A stretch of 25,382 nt of DNA from Fragilaria radians (Eukaryota; Bacillariophyta; Fragilariophyceae; Fragilariales; Fragilariaceae): contig CAAAJI010000322.1 in NCBI GenBank assembly GCA_900642245.1, positions 34,757-60,138 of the forward strand, given 5' to 3'. Each line of letters starts with the position of its first letter. Position 1 is the first letter of the stretch. Shown piece by piece: positions 1-10,885 of this stretch. A model generated the notes under the pieces. The model was given only the letters and a program-made list of their open reading frames with translations. It did not search any database and was not told where the DNA came from. The position numbers and the translations under genes are program-made.

Positions 1-1
1 A

Positions 2-553
2 TCAAATGCCACTCATATACTCCAACCACTCGATGTGGCAGTCTTCAAGCCATTCAAGACAAAATTGAAACGTCATTTTGAGAGCTTCATGATTGAAAAC
101 TTAATGACGACATGCTCGAAGAAGGATATGATTCAAGTGGCATCTTCAGCCTGGCTCCAGGGGGTTATGGAGAAGGAACAAAACATCATTAATGGATTTA
201 AGACAACTGGAATATGGCCTTTATCATTCCCGAACATGCAACAAAGGCTATGCCTGTTCAAGAGTGGAGGAATTGCGGCAACCAAACATCCTATCGAGTC
301 ATGGCTACAAACCAAACAGGTGATCCGCAGTGAGGTTCTATCTCTACCTCCCCAAATCGACAACACACAAAAGCGTAGGAGGACACTGGATGTTAACAAT
401 TGGCTGTTGTCATACGATCAACTTCAATCACTTAACAAGTATTATATCATTTCTCTCTTCTTTACAGTAGATTTTAGCAAAATCGCTTATAGTGCAAATT
501 GTGGGGATCAAACCCATGTCCAAAACGTGTTTTGCAGGTATAATACCCACTAA
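2..553 (+). CDS. pogo/DDE_1-type transposase, C-terminal part, cut by the window edge
   Basis: The reading frame is open from base 2, so the gene starts outside the window; the first ATG at 35 is internal. The first residues read NATHILQPLDVAVFKPFK, the block that follows the catalytic centre in DDE_1 (pogo/Jerky/Tigger-like) transposases, where QPLD and F.PFK are conserved. About 50 residues on comes GFKTTGIWPL, matching the family's 'aF...GiyP.n' block. The catalytic aspartates would lie upstream and cannot be checked. The last ~40 residues (YYIISLFFTVDFSK onward) look like non-coding sequence read through, or a poorly conserved tail. The stop lies about 60 bp before a probable terminal repeat, as expected for the 3' end of a compact element. 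Whether the element is intact is unknown. Confidence 0.8.
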   Translation, partial: SNATHILQPLDVAVFKPFKTKLKRHFESFMIENLMTTCSKKDMIQVASSAWLQGVMEKEQNIINGFKTTGIWPLSFPNMQQRLCLFKSGGIAATKHPIESWLQTKQVIRSEVLSLPPQIDNTQKRRRTLDVNNWLLSYDQLQSLNKYYIISLFFTVDFSKIAYSANCGDQTHVQNVFCRYNTH

Positions 554-595
554 ACCATTGGGAACGTCAACTCTAGTGCAATAAATTATATAGCA

Positions 596-615
596 AATTT
601 GTGCGAAAAACTGTA
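596..615 (+). repeat. probable right terminal inverted repeat of the pogo-like element, with TA target
   Basis: Read on the minus strand from 613, the sequence starts CAGTTTTTCGCACAAATTTG. A CAGT start, a position just after the transposase stop, and an immediately following TA (614-615) fit the ends and TA target duplication of Tc1/mariner/pogo elements. The left end is outside the window, so pairing cannot be confirmed. The core GTTTTTCGCACAAA recurs in the same orientation at about 799-812. Confidence 0.45.
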
Positions 616-1899
616 TCATCTCTGTAAAAAATGGAAAAAGAGGACATTCTTGAAAACCGATAGAGCTCGTCATTCTGAATCAATAAGGCTGAAACTCACT
701 AGTATGACTCTATTGGTAGTTATTTATAGTGCCAAACCTACTACACATTGATACCATAAGCAGTTGTAGAGATAACTGCGTTTTCCTTAGGTAACGCTTT
801 TTGTGCGAAAAACCGTGCTTTTACGTTACAGGATTTATCATCACCTTACACTAACAGCACCAGAAAAAAACGTTAATGGCCAGGAAAGTACAAGACTAAG
901 TATAGTACAAGATATGAAATTGTTTTGCTCTGAAGTTGAGAAATTGTTTTGCTCTGAAGTTGAGAAATTGTTTTTGTTTATGCAAGTGCAGTTAGTCTGA
1001 TATTTTCTCCTAACCCCTTGAGAATTGCCAACAAACATAGTGAGAGGGCAAGACCGCCAAATATGACAATGTAGAGTACTATGTATGGTTTTGAACAATT
1101 GTATTAAAAATGGCGCATCTGATTCATTCGATTAGGTCAATACCTATAGGAGGAATGCTCCAATATCCGTGAAGGTTGAATGCAAGATTGCACAACCTTG
1201 CTGTATGTTAAGGAAATGAAGGAATGGATAGCGTTCCAAGCACAGTTATCAATAGTATTTTGGATTAATATCAAGGGACGAATTGATTTGAGCAATGGGT
1301 GGGATATGGGTGACAGTACCTGATGCGTAGATATGAAGTGTATTTATCTGAGAGAGATTAAGGTGAATGAAATTATGAAAGTCGTGTTCATAAAAATAAA
1401 TGATAATGTACCTGACTTGTATTAAAAAAGTGTTGCCTTTGTTTGACAAACTAATCAAGGTGCTTTGAGACAAGAAACAGAAAGGGGGAGGGTTGTAGAT
1501 TCTCAAAAATGACAATCAGAGAAACATGTTTAGCCATTGCAACAATAAACAGCAAACCATTGTACCATAAAATTGGATTGTTTCTATTTCTATACATCAT
1601 CAATTATTTTAGTGCAGTTTGAGGAGTAATGAGGTGGATATTTTGTAGAATCAGATTCTCAGAATATTCCAACATGTCCTTGGGTATCACTTTATTTTTC
1701 ATGTTTTGCAATTGATTTAATCAATTCTCTTAAAACATTACATGTTTCTTGTTATATTACTTTAAACAACTTATATAGGGGCTCATAAATCTATTGCAAA
1801 ACAACCTGTAAGCTTCAATCCCCTCCGTATTGTGAACTTGGTTCTTTATTGATTGGACAATATTTTGATATCAATAAACTTATTGCTTTTTTCTTCTTT
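616..1899. other. intergenic stretch, no gene recognised
   Basis: Only short ORFs without recognisable motifs are present. It holds a second copy of the 14-base TIR-like core near 799-812 and a 24-bp tandem repeat at 916-974. The rest is AT-rich with no RNA gene that I can see. Confidence 0.5.
916..974. repeat. 24-bp tandem repeat, about 2.4 copies
   Basis: The unit starting GAAATTGTTTTGCTCTGAAG occurs at 916-939 and 940-963, with a partial third copy from 964. The full copies are identical, so the duplication is recent or maintained. In one plus frame it would encode a repeated KLFCSEVE, but that frame shows no other sign of being a gene. Confidence 0.85.
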
Positions 1900-3488
1900 T
1901 CATTTGCATTCCTTTTCTTCTTTCTGAAACCAAACATTACCACAGAATCCCTTGGCAGTTTTCCCTCCAGGTCGTTCACATTTGGCATAATTGGGTGTGT
2001 TGACAATGGTCAAAGGAAGGAATGAAATTTGGTTGGTGGTTTCCTTGACTCATCCGTATACAACAAATAGGCCTTAAAGTGATACAGATTTACTACATTC
2101 ACAAAGGAGTTGATCATGACAGTATTATTTTCCATATTTTTGTCACCACCAAATCGATACCAATGTGCGGGTGTAATTTCAACAATAAAATTGCGCAATG
2201 GACAATGTTTGCAGGACAAGGTTTTGGTCATCCCAATAAAAATTTGCCTTCGGCACCTTCGGTATCCATTTTCATAACCTGAATGGGAAGTTGAGGCCTT
2301 CTGATTTCAATCCACTGATCCAGTGATAGGATAGGTACTCGAACATTCCGGCCAGCAGGGTTTGGGTCGTAAATTTCATCGGGACGTTGAATTTGAAGTG
2401 TCTTTGGATCTCGCGTTAGGTAATAATTCTCATAATCACATCCTCCCTCACTGTTCTCTGCTACCGCTTTCATATCGGATAAGCCCATGAGATGTAAATG
2501 TAATCGACTTTGGTCCTTGGAGTTAGTGTCGCTGACTTGACTATTGTCATTTTTTTGGCTGTAGTGTGCTAAACTGTAAAGCATCCAGAGACACATGGGT
2601 TGAATATCTATGGCATATACGGTATATCCCATTTTCCATGCCATGAGAGAATAGAACCCCAAGTTGGAACCCACATCCACAAAACTACCATCCGTTGGTT
2701 TTGTTTTGTACAGGAGCTGTCCTATAAGGTGCGTGATAGTTCCCTCATGACCATTAGGAGGACAGAAGAATATTTCTGCCACGAATGTTCGTTTGGATAA
2801 CAGCCAGGAGGGAGAGGAATGAAAGAATGGAACTTTCCATGTTAAGGCCGATGATGGTATTCCAGGTAATTTGACCTGATAAAGCTTTACATACTCCTTC
2901 CAACGTTCGGGATCAAAATTTGTGCTGTAATTGTAGTTGTATATGCTAGAGCTATTCCATTCATCAGTGGCATGATTCAATATCCATTTGTCAATTTCAC
3001 TTGTTTCAAAGGGATCGTTCGATGCACTATTTTGATATCGATAATCGTCAGCTACGTGTATGTGCGTGGTGTTCAAGGGACGAGAATATAGATTAGATTC
3101 AGAATTTTCATTATCCAACAAAAAGGAGGAATTATTTGTTGCAGGTAACTTACTCGATGATGAGAATTTCAAACTATCCCAATCACTTGGAAAAGTATTA
3201 TTGTTCACATCATTGTGATACGCGTCCAATTTAGTGTGAATAGTATCAATTTCTTTTAAGCTGTTTTATTTCGGATACGAGTTTGGAAAACTCGGATGAG
3301 GCAATTGTGGATTTATGTGGTTCTTGCTCTTGTTTTTGTCTACCACTCATACTCGTCATTGTCATGTTCGAGCGTTGTATCATTATTACGATACAACAAA
3401 ACAACGTGATTACGAACATTCCAACCATACCACGAGGTGACGACATTTTGGATGTTGAAATCGTTGAAACCTGTAGAAAGTGTGACAA
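1900..3488 (-). pseudogene. FkbM-family (Methyltransf_21) methyltransferase with N-terminal membrane anchor, frame-disrupted
   Basis: Three segments line up on the minus strand in different frames. Segment 1 (3488-3246) begins MSHFLQ and has a hydrophobic stretch GMVGMFVITLFCCIVIMI, a type II signal anchor, then a charged coiled-coil-like stretch. Segment 2 (open from upstream of 3229 to 2228) holds the SAM-binding motif FVDVGSNLGFYSLMA and the later motif IQVMKMDTEGAEG, diagnostic for FkbM methyltransferases (O-methylation of sugars or lipids). Segment 3 (2231-2010) continues with NFIVEITPAHW, the expected next strand. Joining 1 to 2 requires removing one base near the A4 run at about 3255; joining 2 to 3 requires one extra base at about 2230-2242. 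After the stop at 2010 another frame reads GFCGNVWFQKEEKECK to 1900, a plausible true C-terminus needing a third one-base shift (less certain). The offsets are too small to be introns. The motifs are intact, so this is either a young pseudogene or local assembly error; neighbouring long ORFs are clean. It would act in the Golgi or ER lumen. Confidence 0.75.
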
Positions 3489-5469
3489 GTAAGATGACGT
3501 AAAGAAATATAGGATGAATTTATCGTATATTAGGAGTGTCTCTCAAGGAATTTTTTTGAATGAGATCTATTGATAGGCACTCTCGTTTTCCTGCTTTGGA
3601 TAGGCTGTTATTTTGTTTCTCTCAGTACAAATTAGCTGGGGATTTGCATTTCCATTCAAAGGAAGAAACACACTTTTCTCAAGATAAGTAAGCCTTGAGA
3701 GCTCTAGTCTATATCAGATGTATTCGTATTGCCTAATCTTAAATAGGAATCATTGGTTTACATGCCATATTTAGATCAGTTGTAAATCTGCCGAGATGCT
3801 TTGTCAGGATATGTGTGACATTTTGGGATTGGTTCATTCACACTTACACATGTGTTGCTATCCTCAAACATGTGGCATCAACAATCTTGTGATCAACTTT
3901 CTATTATAGGTGACTAATTTTAGTCATAGTGGTCTAAAGAACAATGGTAGTTTTGGAGCTTTGATTTTCAGAATAGAGTAATCATACAAACTGATGTGGA
4001 TTAGGCTACCCTCTAATTACAAAACATGCATCCTGTATCTTCCATACCAGTATTAACCAAACTATTCTTCGTATGCCTTTAATGTGTATCAAGATAAACT
4101 TTTTGCGTAAGAGGAAAAGAAGCGCTTTCCTTCAATCGAAAAAATTCGATTTTATGAATCCATGTTTTCTTGAATTCGATGATATTTTGTTCCAACGTAG
4201 CCAGTCCAGTCCGTATACAAGTTGATGTTTTCACAGAGACAAAAAAGTATCACCAAATTTTTGACTTTCATCAAAGTGGATAACTTAAGTACAGCACCAA
4301 TATCTTTTAGTAAGGGAACATGAACTTGATAGCTTTGATTGCCCCTGATATTGCCTCTTCACTATTGGATGAATCACTATGCTTTGACACTTGGAACGTC
4401 AGTGCCTTCAAAAAAGAGAAATCACAAATCCAATACATTTATTCTTGTTTCTGAATTTCTTGCTACGTCATTGTCACATAATACATACAAAATTAAATTC
4501 TTCACGTTTACTTTTCCGCTTCATTTTCAATAGACACATTTATGTACAAGGAAATAATGCATTTACTCGCAACATTCCAAAGTAAGGTTGCATTGTCTCA
4601 CCATCTGCATTTAATAATGCAAAATTTCTCCAGCAACATGGCTGATAATCATGTCTTGCAATAATTTATCAAGTCATGGAAGCGATATCGATTCTGTATT
4701 TCTTGATTTAGACGCATGATCATACATTGTTGTCTTCTCCTCCGATTTATTCAATAAACTGATAACTTCTTCGTATGTTTGTGCTCAATAGTCTGATAAC
4801 TCATACATATAATGAACAAGATTGTCTTCATTTTTCAATTTGAAACCAAATCAGCAATAAGCTTTGAAAAATGCCTCTTTTTACCCATGACCAAGGAGCA
4901 GTCAACAAAAGATTTGACGAAAATGACAACTTTGTTTCAATTTGTTCACAAGGATCAGATTTGCGTTTTTTATATCCAAAAGCCTTTAGAGCCTTGTTAT
5001 GCATCATATAAGTTTTTCTAGCAGTTTATTAGACTGTAGGCAATATTTTCAGTTGAAAGCAATTGCTAGTTTGTGAACTCATATCAGGAGAAATATGCAT
5101 AAACCTCGGGTTTTCGAGCAAAACATCTTTTCAACGAGGATAATCCAAACTGGCTCTAATTTTACTAATGAACATAATTCTGAAGCTCACATCAGTTGCC
5201 ACTGTGTTTTAAAATGCTGTTATCGACCAAGTTTATTTGGTCGCTATGGGTTGTGACGATGATTATCAATCCAGTGACGTTGATAAAAAAAGAATTGTAA
5301 TCCCAATATAACTTTTTACCAGTTTTGGAGAATTTGCGGTACAAGGGCAAAGGGACAGACAAAACAGCAATTTCACCATTCTTCTCTAATACCGCTTCAT
5401 TTCTTGGGAAAAAAATAATCTAGCGCCCACAGCATCTTGGTCATCAACGGTTTCAGAGATTAGTCATCA
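3489..5469. other. intergenic region between divergent genes, no gene recognised
   Basis: About 2 kb separate the FkbM gene (minus) and the FKBP gene (plus), so both upstream regions lie here. ORFs of 60-70 codons (for example near 4339 and 4812) show no motif, no convincing composition and no neighbours that would support them. I see no RNA gene, long repeat or terminal structure. Confidence 0.5.
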
Positions 5470-6780
5470 ATGGACCGACTTGTTTCATCGGGCGTGACCA
5501 TTTATCTTGAAAAATTGAACTCCGAAAATCAGCACCGGTCAAAATTGGCTCACCAACCAGACGAAGGACAAAAACGACAATTACATTTTCTTCCTGATTC
5601 TTCAATTGTTGCCTTTTCCATCGATTCAGATGAACTTTGCTGTGTTCAAGTTTCCAATAATGTATGTTGGACACTTGATATGATCGCGATGATGGCTGAT
5701 GATAGAAATCAAGATACCAATAATCAGCAGCACTTGCAGCCACAGCATCGTGGATATCTATATTATCACGGTACTTCAACACCCTCCACTTCTAATCTAC
5801 ATAACAATAGGGGACTGAATGACGTTAAAGGCTCTGTTTTATTGGCTCATGTCACCTCACATTATCCAACCTTAACTGGCATTGGATTAAAATGGTTTGG
5901 AGGAAATGCTGATGACGAGAGTAGTCCTAAATCCTGCTCCTACTACTTTTCGATTGGAGGGAATTTTCCCTCCTCCATATCCTTGAGTATGGTCGGAAAT
6001 ATAACGATGTTCAGACAAGACCAAGTTGATGTTATCTTCCCCGCGATAAATGCACCTTCAAATCCTGCTACTACCCTCTCCGAGTGCAAACAATCTGAGA
6101 AAACAGTGGAGAAGGAAGAAGAAGAAATTGAGAATCAAATACCAACAACTATGCTAAGTAAAGATGTCAACGACAGAACTCCAATTTTTTTAGATGAGTC
6201 TTGTACAGCTTCATTAACAAAAATAGATATTCCACCATTGATCAATACAAAAGAATCTACACAATCTGACAACACATCAAAGATAACAAAAGGGAGAAAA
6301 AAGAGGAAGAAAACTGGTGTCGGCAATGAAACCATCATGGATACCAAAACTAGTACTTACCTCCAAGGTAAACCTCTTTCGGAGCGACGATTACCATCGG
6401 GTGTTGTGCTTCAAGATTGGTGTCTCGGTACTGGACGAACCATTCAATGGGGTCGTATTGCTACTCTGCGCGTAGACGAGCTATGGCAAAATGGAATCTC
6501 TGTTGTTTTCCGTAGTCCCTCTGGTGGTGACGATGACTCACAAACTCCATTAACGTCAACTTGGAGCTTTCGTTATGGAACAGGACAGGTCGTTCGCGGA
6601 CTGGACGAAGGCCTGGAAGGAATGCGAACCGGAGGACAAAGACGAATTATGATCCCACCAGAACGAGCATATGGCGCTGAAGGAAATGGTGCCATCATTC
6701 CCCCAAATGCAACAGTAACTATGTTAGTAACTTTGATTTCCGTTGGAAGAGAAGGACAGGGTAAGAAAGAAAACAGATAA
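5470..6780 (+). CDS. nuclear-type FKBP peptidyl-prolyl isomerase-like protein (acidic/basic N-half plus C-terminal FKBP domain)
   Basis: Single intact 436-residue ORF. An in-frame TAG two codons before the ATG supports the start. Residues ~310-426 form one FKBP domain: GTGQVVRGLDEGLEGM, GGQRRIMIPPERAYG and GAIIPPNATV are the canonical blocks. Residues 1-190 are beta-rich and may be a nucleoplasmin-like domain as in nuclear FKBP39/46/53, a weak match. Then come an acidic run (210-222) and a basic run KGRKKRKK (274-281), a likely nuclear localisation signal; this order is typical of histone-chaperone FKBPs. By alignment to FKBP12, pocket residues are replaced: Tyr26 to Val, Phe36 and Asp37 to Val, Trp59 to Leu and Phe99 to Met, while the AYG tyrosine remains. 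Isomerase activity and FK506 binding are therefore doubtful; a chaperone or scaffold role is the inference. It faces the SET-like gene with 326 bp between the stop codons. Confidence 0.92.
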   Translation: MDRLVSSGVTIYLEKLNSENQHRSKLAHQPDEGQKRQLHFLPDSSIVAFSIDSDELCCVQVSNNVCWTLDMIAMMADDRNQDTNNQQHLQPQHRGYLYYHGTSTPSTSNLHNNRGLNDVKGSVLLAHVTSHYPTLTGIGLKWFGGNADDESSPKSCSYYFSIGGNFPSSISLSMVGNITMFRQDQVDVIFPAINAPSNPATTLSECKQSEKTVEKEEEEIENQIPTTMLSKDVNDRTPIFLDESCTASLTKIDIPPLINTKESTQSDNTSKITKGRKKRKKTGVGNETIMDTKTSTYLQGKPLSERRLPSGVVLQDWCLGTGRTIQWGRIATLRVDELWQNGISVVFRSPSGGDDDSQTPLTSTWSFRYGTGQVVRGLDEGLEGMRTGGQRRIMIPPERAYGAEGNGAIIPPNATVTMLVTLISVGREGQGKKENR

Positions 6781-7106
6781 TGGGAAAGAAACGATTGAGT
6801 TGGAGGAAAGAAAAAAGCTAATTGTGAAAATCTAGAATTCCAGTTTTTGACATTGAAACTATTCTCTTTGTTTCCTGAGAGTAGAATTTCATTTCCAGTC
6901 ATTAGTCACAAAGATTGGCGCCATAAAAAGTAATGAAAGAACAGACAGACTTAAAAGCATAGCCTTATCGCAGATATTTTATTTTCTAAATTCGAAATGA
7001 AGTTTGGTTGCTAATGACTCATAGCATATTATAGCCTAAAATAATATGGATATTGAATTCACAATCATTTTGAATCCTTAACTGCTCATATGTTTTTGAT
7101 ATCGAT
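6781..7106. other. short intergenic region between convergent genes
   Basis: The 3' ends of the FKBP gene (plus) and the SET-like gene (minus) both lie here, so it must hold both polyadenylation regions. AT-rich; no ORF or repeat of note. Confidence 0.6.
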
Positions 7107-10100
7107 TTAGATTACAAATTCCTTTTTGTATTGGTTAATTTTAACCATAGCTTTTTCTGGATCACCACATTTTTCATCATTAACCAAATGCTTACATTGG
7201 TTATATACAGATAACATATGCTTCACTTGATCTTTTCCCCTCCATTCTGAATCATTCTCCAGGAACGACAACACCTGACGATAGCTATCAAAGAAATCTT
7301 TTCGAGGTTTAAATCCAGACTTCCTTCCTCGAGTAACTCCAGGAGGAAAGAAAGTATAATCCGTGGGACGTGTACCAACAGTCATAGTCCATCCCATTTT
7401 CTCCAGTGAAAACCAAATAATGTCAAAGAAAAGTGTTTTGGAGGATAAGCGTCCGGTGTCGCCTTTGCAGTTAGGGTCACTCTTATGGAGAAGGCTAATT
7501 TTGGAATCTGAATAAATCTTCTGTTTAGATATATGGTCTGGCTCTTGCCTAGACTTGCTTTTTTGGGTCATGTCACAGCATGAATGTGAACGAAACGAAA
7601 GCTTCAATTGAGTTATGTCATTCCGGATTCCGGCTTCCAATGCTGAACGAGCCTGATCTTCCGATATCTGTAATTCTCGACAAATTTCTTTTAACAATTT
7701 ATTCTCATTCATTGAAAGCTGCAATGGGAATGTTGCTTCATTAATTATATTGGTGAAGAGTGTATAAAGTGGAAAAAATACTTGCCAAGTCAAGTACCAA
7801 AATTTATCCAGCTTGAACTTTTGCGATCTAACTAGTTCTAACCGTCTAGGCAAGCTTTCATGCGATGAATCACCCAAAGACATGCTAACGATTACAACTT
7901 GGTCGTCGCACCTCCTTTTGATGTTTGTGAAATTGCGTGATTTTTCAACAACATTAAGTGTGACAATATCAAGGTAAGCCTGTGCGTCAAGAAGTGATGA
8001 GACTGCACCTTTTAAGTTCGTTGAATTCGATAGACTTGTTCCTATCGAGAGTAAGGCTAAATTCTGTGCGGAAGCCTTGACATGCCAGACTCCTTCACCT
8101 CCAGTGCCAAAAATTAGGCCGTCGTATGTGCCATTTTCAATCGCCTCAGAAATAAAGCCTGCAGTAGAGATAGCACAATTCAAGAACGACTTCCACAAAA
8201 GATCAGGATTAATGGGCTGTTCCAATCGTAAGAACATATCAAAGCAAGTGGTGCATAACTGCAAAATAAGGTTGCGAGCAATAGGACACCAAATGTTGAC
8301 ATCCATTGGCAAGGGAAAAGCTGAGCTAACACGAAACAATACTTCCTCAACAGTTTCTAGGTCATTAATCATTTTCATCGTTTTGTGCTTTATTGGACGC
8401 TGAGGCTTCTCTAACAATGGAGGCCAACGAAGCCGTGATGTCCAGAGTTGACATTGCAATCTCATTTCATTAACAGCATCCTTGCTAGGTGCATCAAGAA
8501 TTGTATCCTTTCCAGAAAAGCCTACGTTCTCCATAGATTTTACTCTACGCTCATAAATTGGTGCTAACCAATGAAGTCGTCTGCGAGCTAAAAGTTGCCG
8601 TGGCGTAGTGTATGGAAGTTCCAAGTTTTCACACTCATCCTGAAAAATACCCTTCAACGCATCATCAATCGATGGAAGAATATTAGACATGATAAATTCT
8701 AAGTTGTAATAAATTTCAAGCGGCAGTAATCCTTCCACGACGTTTTGAATAGCCTGTCGCTCGACGAAATTTCTATTTAAGCGTGAACACATATCGTAGT
8801 CACTCTTTCGTTCTCCCCGTAGATTTGCTAGACCATAACCTTTCCGTTCTCTGGTCGGCTCATAGTGAGATTGATAGTTACACAGCAATTCTACTTCTTC
8901 ACCTTTTTGCAATGGAAGTGGAAGGTCTATGTGGTATTGAACAGAACCTCCAGCGTCACCGATCTTCACGTTTTGCACAAGGGATGGATTGTGACCCACT
9001 TCATTGACGTACACTGCGGCAAGTTTCTTTGCATCGGCGTGAAGAACTCCAGTGCTGTCGTCAGTAATGTCAATAATTTTATCGATTATTTCATCACTAC
9101 TGTGAAGTCCGTAGCACCATCCTGAAGGCTCGTTATCAAACAAAAAACATTTCAAGTCGAAATCAGTTTTGCGCTTTCGGTCTGACATCAGGGGAAGTAA
9201 GTCTCACAGCAATAAAAATGAAAGGCGGGAATATAGATCACCGATGTTTTACTAAGAACTTACCCTCCTTTCTCGCTGGACCGTAACGACCTAGTTCCAG
9301 TAACGCACAAGAGCCCAATCGTGAGGTGCAGAATGGTATGGAGTCATCCGGCAGATAATCCGCTTCAACATTTACTCCAAAATGACCAAAAGTCTTCGGA
9401 CAGCAAGATAAGCCTAATGGCTCTTCTTCATCAAAGTCATAGTGCAAGTTTTCTCCACTAAGGCTCAATTTGACACAACGGTTGTTCATGAGTGCTCGTA
9501 AGGGTAATTCAGTTTGATTGCGGAATACAGAATTGTTATGCCCATGAAGATGCTTTCCTGTTAAGGTAACTAATGCCTCTGATCCATGTTGAAATTTAGC
9601 TTCTAGCGTCTCCAATGTTCCGGGATCGATGGGAGTTCTGTCCTTCATTTTTTCATCGTTATACTGCTTTCGTTCAGGATTCAGCACGCGAGCTCCCCGA
9701 AACGTTAAAAAGGCTCCCAATCCAGCGGCTTTTGATACCTTGGAAGGCTTTATAGAAACTTTGAAATCGTACAAAATAGAATCTTTATATCAGGAAAAAT
9801 TGGGTTTTGAGAAAATGGTTATATTGAATCAATTTAGGGCGATACATGAAACGTACCATCAATATGCGTGTGTACCGTAAATTGCCTAACCGGCAATGAG
9901 TTTTCGTCAAAGTCAATTCGATCTAAATGTGACACATTGTGCATAACATACTTTTCGTTGCTATCGTCTTCTTCTGAGGATTGTTGTTGTTTGAGTTTCT
10001 GATCCAAGGATGCAACGCGGCACAAACGACGTTGATTTCGTATAGCTGATAATTCTTTATTTACATCCATATGTGTTTCTCGCTGTCGTTTTAATTTATG

Positions 10101-10885
10101 GGAAGCAACTTTGTGTGCGTTGATAATTGTATTATGCTCTTTTTCAAGTACATTTGAGTTGCTTTGAACTGTATGCGAATCCGGTTCACAAGACGATTCG
10201 AAAGAAGTTAATTGTGGTTTAACATCCTTGGCACTCGACTTTGAAACCGATTTCATGCACTTCTTTTTGAGCCGACGGATAGCACAAATTGGTTCTGTAG
10301 ATGTATTTTCATCATCTGAAAGGAGGCAAATTGCGTGATCCTTAGAACTCCCACGAAGTAGAGGCATAGTTATGTTGATTTTCTCTCTAGAGTTGTGAGT
10401 TGAATTTGTGGCTGTTTCAGAGGTAATGACATTATCTTCATATATTGACGCTATTGCTGTTGTAGCAGTATGAAAATCACGATAATGTCGTTTTGAAAAT
10501 TGATGCTTTTTTTGTTGTTTCTTACCAATTAATGTGGTTTTGAAGGCTGTAACTTTCTGTCGATGTAACGATTGAAGCTGACGATCCATTTCGTCGTCCG
10601 AACTATCCACATTAAAAGAAAAATTCGGAATGCTTGTAGATACGTTTGCGATGAGGATGGATGTTCCTGAGCATTTATTTCGAGAGAATTGTAATCCTGA
10701 GGGAACATTGTAAATGGAGTCACTCTGATCGGAATCCAAAAGTTCAATCACTTGGATATACACACAAAGATATTGAGTCAATAAAATGAGACATTACACG
10801 ATAATATAGCCAACTTTGTCTTACCTTCGCTTGAAATGCTTTTTCCTTTCGTCATCTCGTTTTTTTGATGCGCGCCATCACTCAT
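7107..10885 (-). CDS. SET-domain-like protein of 1174 residues with two SUMO-interaction-like motifs, four exons
   Basis: Model: exons 10885-10825, 10750-9857, 9758-9264 and 9181-7107. The introns (74, 98 and 82 bp) all begin GTAAG or GTACG, end AG and interrupt codons after base 1, so the frame is continuous for 1174 codons. Start chosen: ATG at 10885 (MSDGAHQ). Residues 21-28 read VIELLDSD and 161-169 ICLLSDDEN, each a hydrophobic core followed by acids, as in SUMO-interacting motifs. Residues 30-318 are otherwise low-complexity, basic and nuclear-looking. A SET-like fold appears from KAAGLGAF (GLG at 331-333), through YVNEVGHNPS (541-550, where active SETs have NHxCxPN), to GEEVELLCNYQSHYE (577-591, matching GEE.t.dY). 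Between them lies a conserved-looking block, ELGRYGPARKEDRKRKTDF. The NHxC motif is degenerate, so methyltransferase activity is uncertain. The last ~580 residues match no domain I know. A chromatin role is inference. Confidence 0.78.

Noticed and set aside
504..522. Possible tRNA T arm near GGGGATCAAACCC
   Set aside because: Only a loose match to a B box, with no acceptor, D or anticodon arm around it.
4339..5021. Small ORFs in the FkbM-FKBP interval
   Set aside because: 64-69 codons, overlapping in different frames, AT-driven composition and no recognisable motif.
5453..5782. 109-codon minus-strand ORF overlapping the FKBP start
   Set aside because: Antisense to the FKBP N-terminus; no motif or independent support.
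8077..8403. Plus-strand ORFs of 74-108 codons inside the SET-like gene
   Set aside because: Antisense shadows of exon 4; no motifs.
9258..9856. Three separate genes at 7107-9188, 9238-9774 and 9834-10781
   Set aside because: Each boundary has a GT donor and AG acceptor with matching phase, and the joined frame runs through a SET-like domain, so one gene is the better model.
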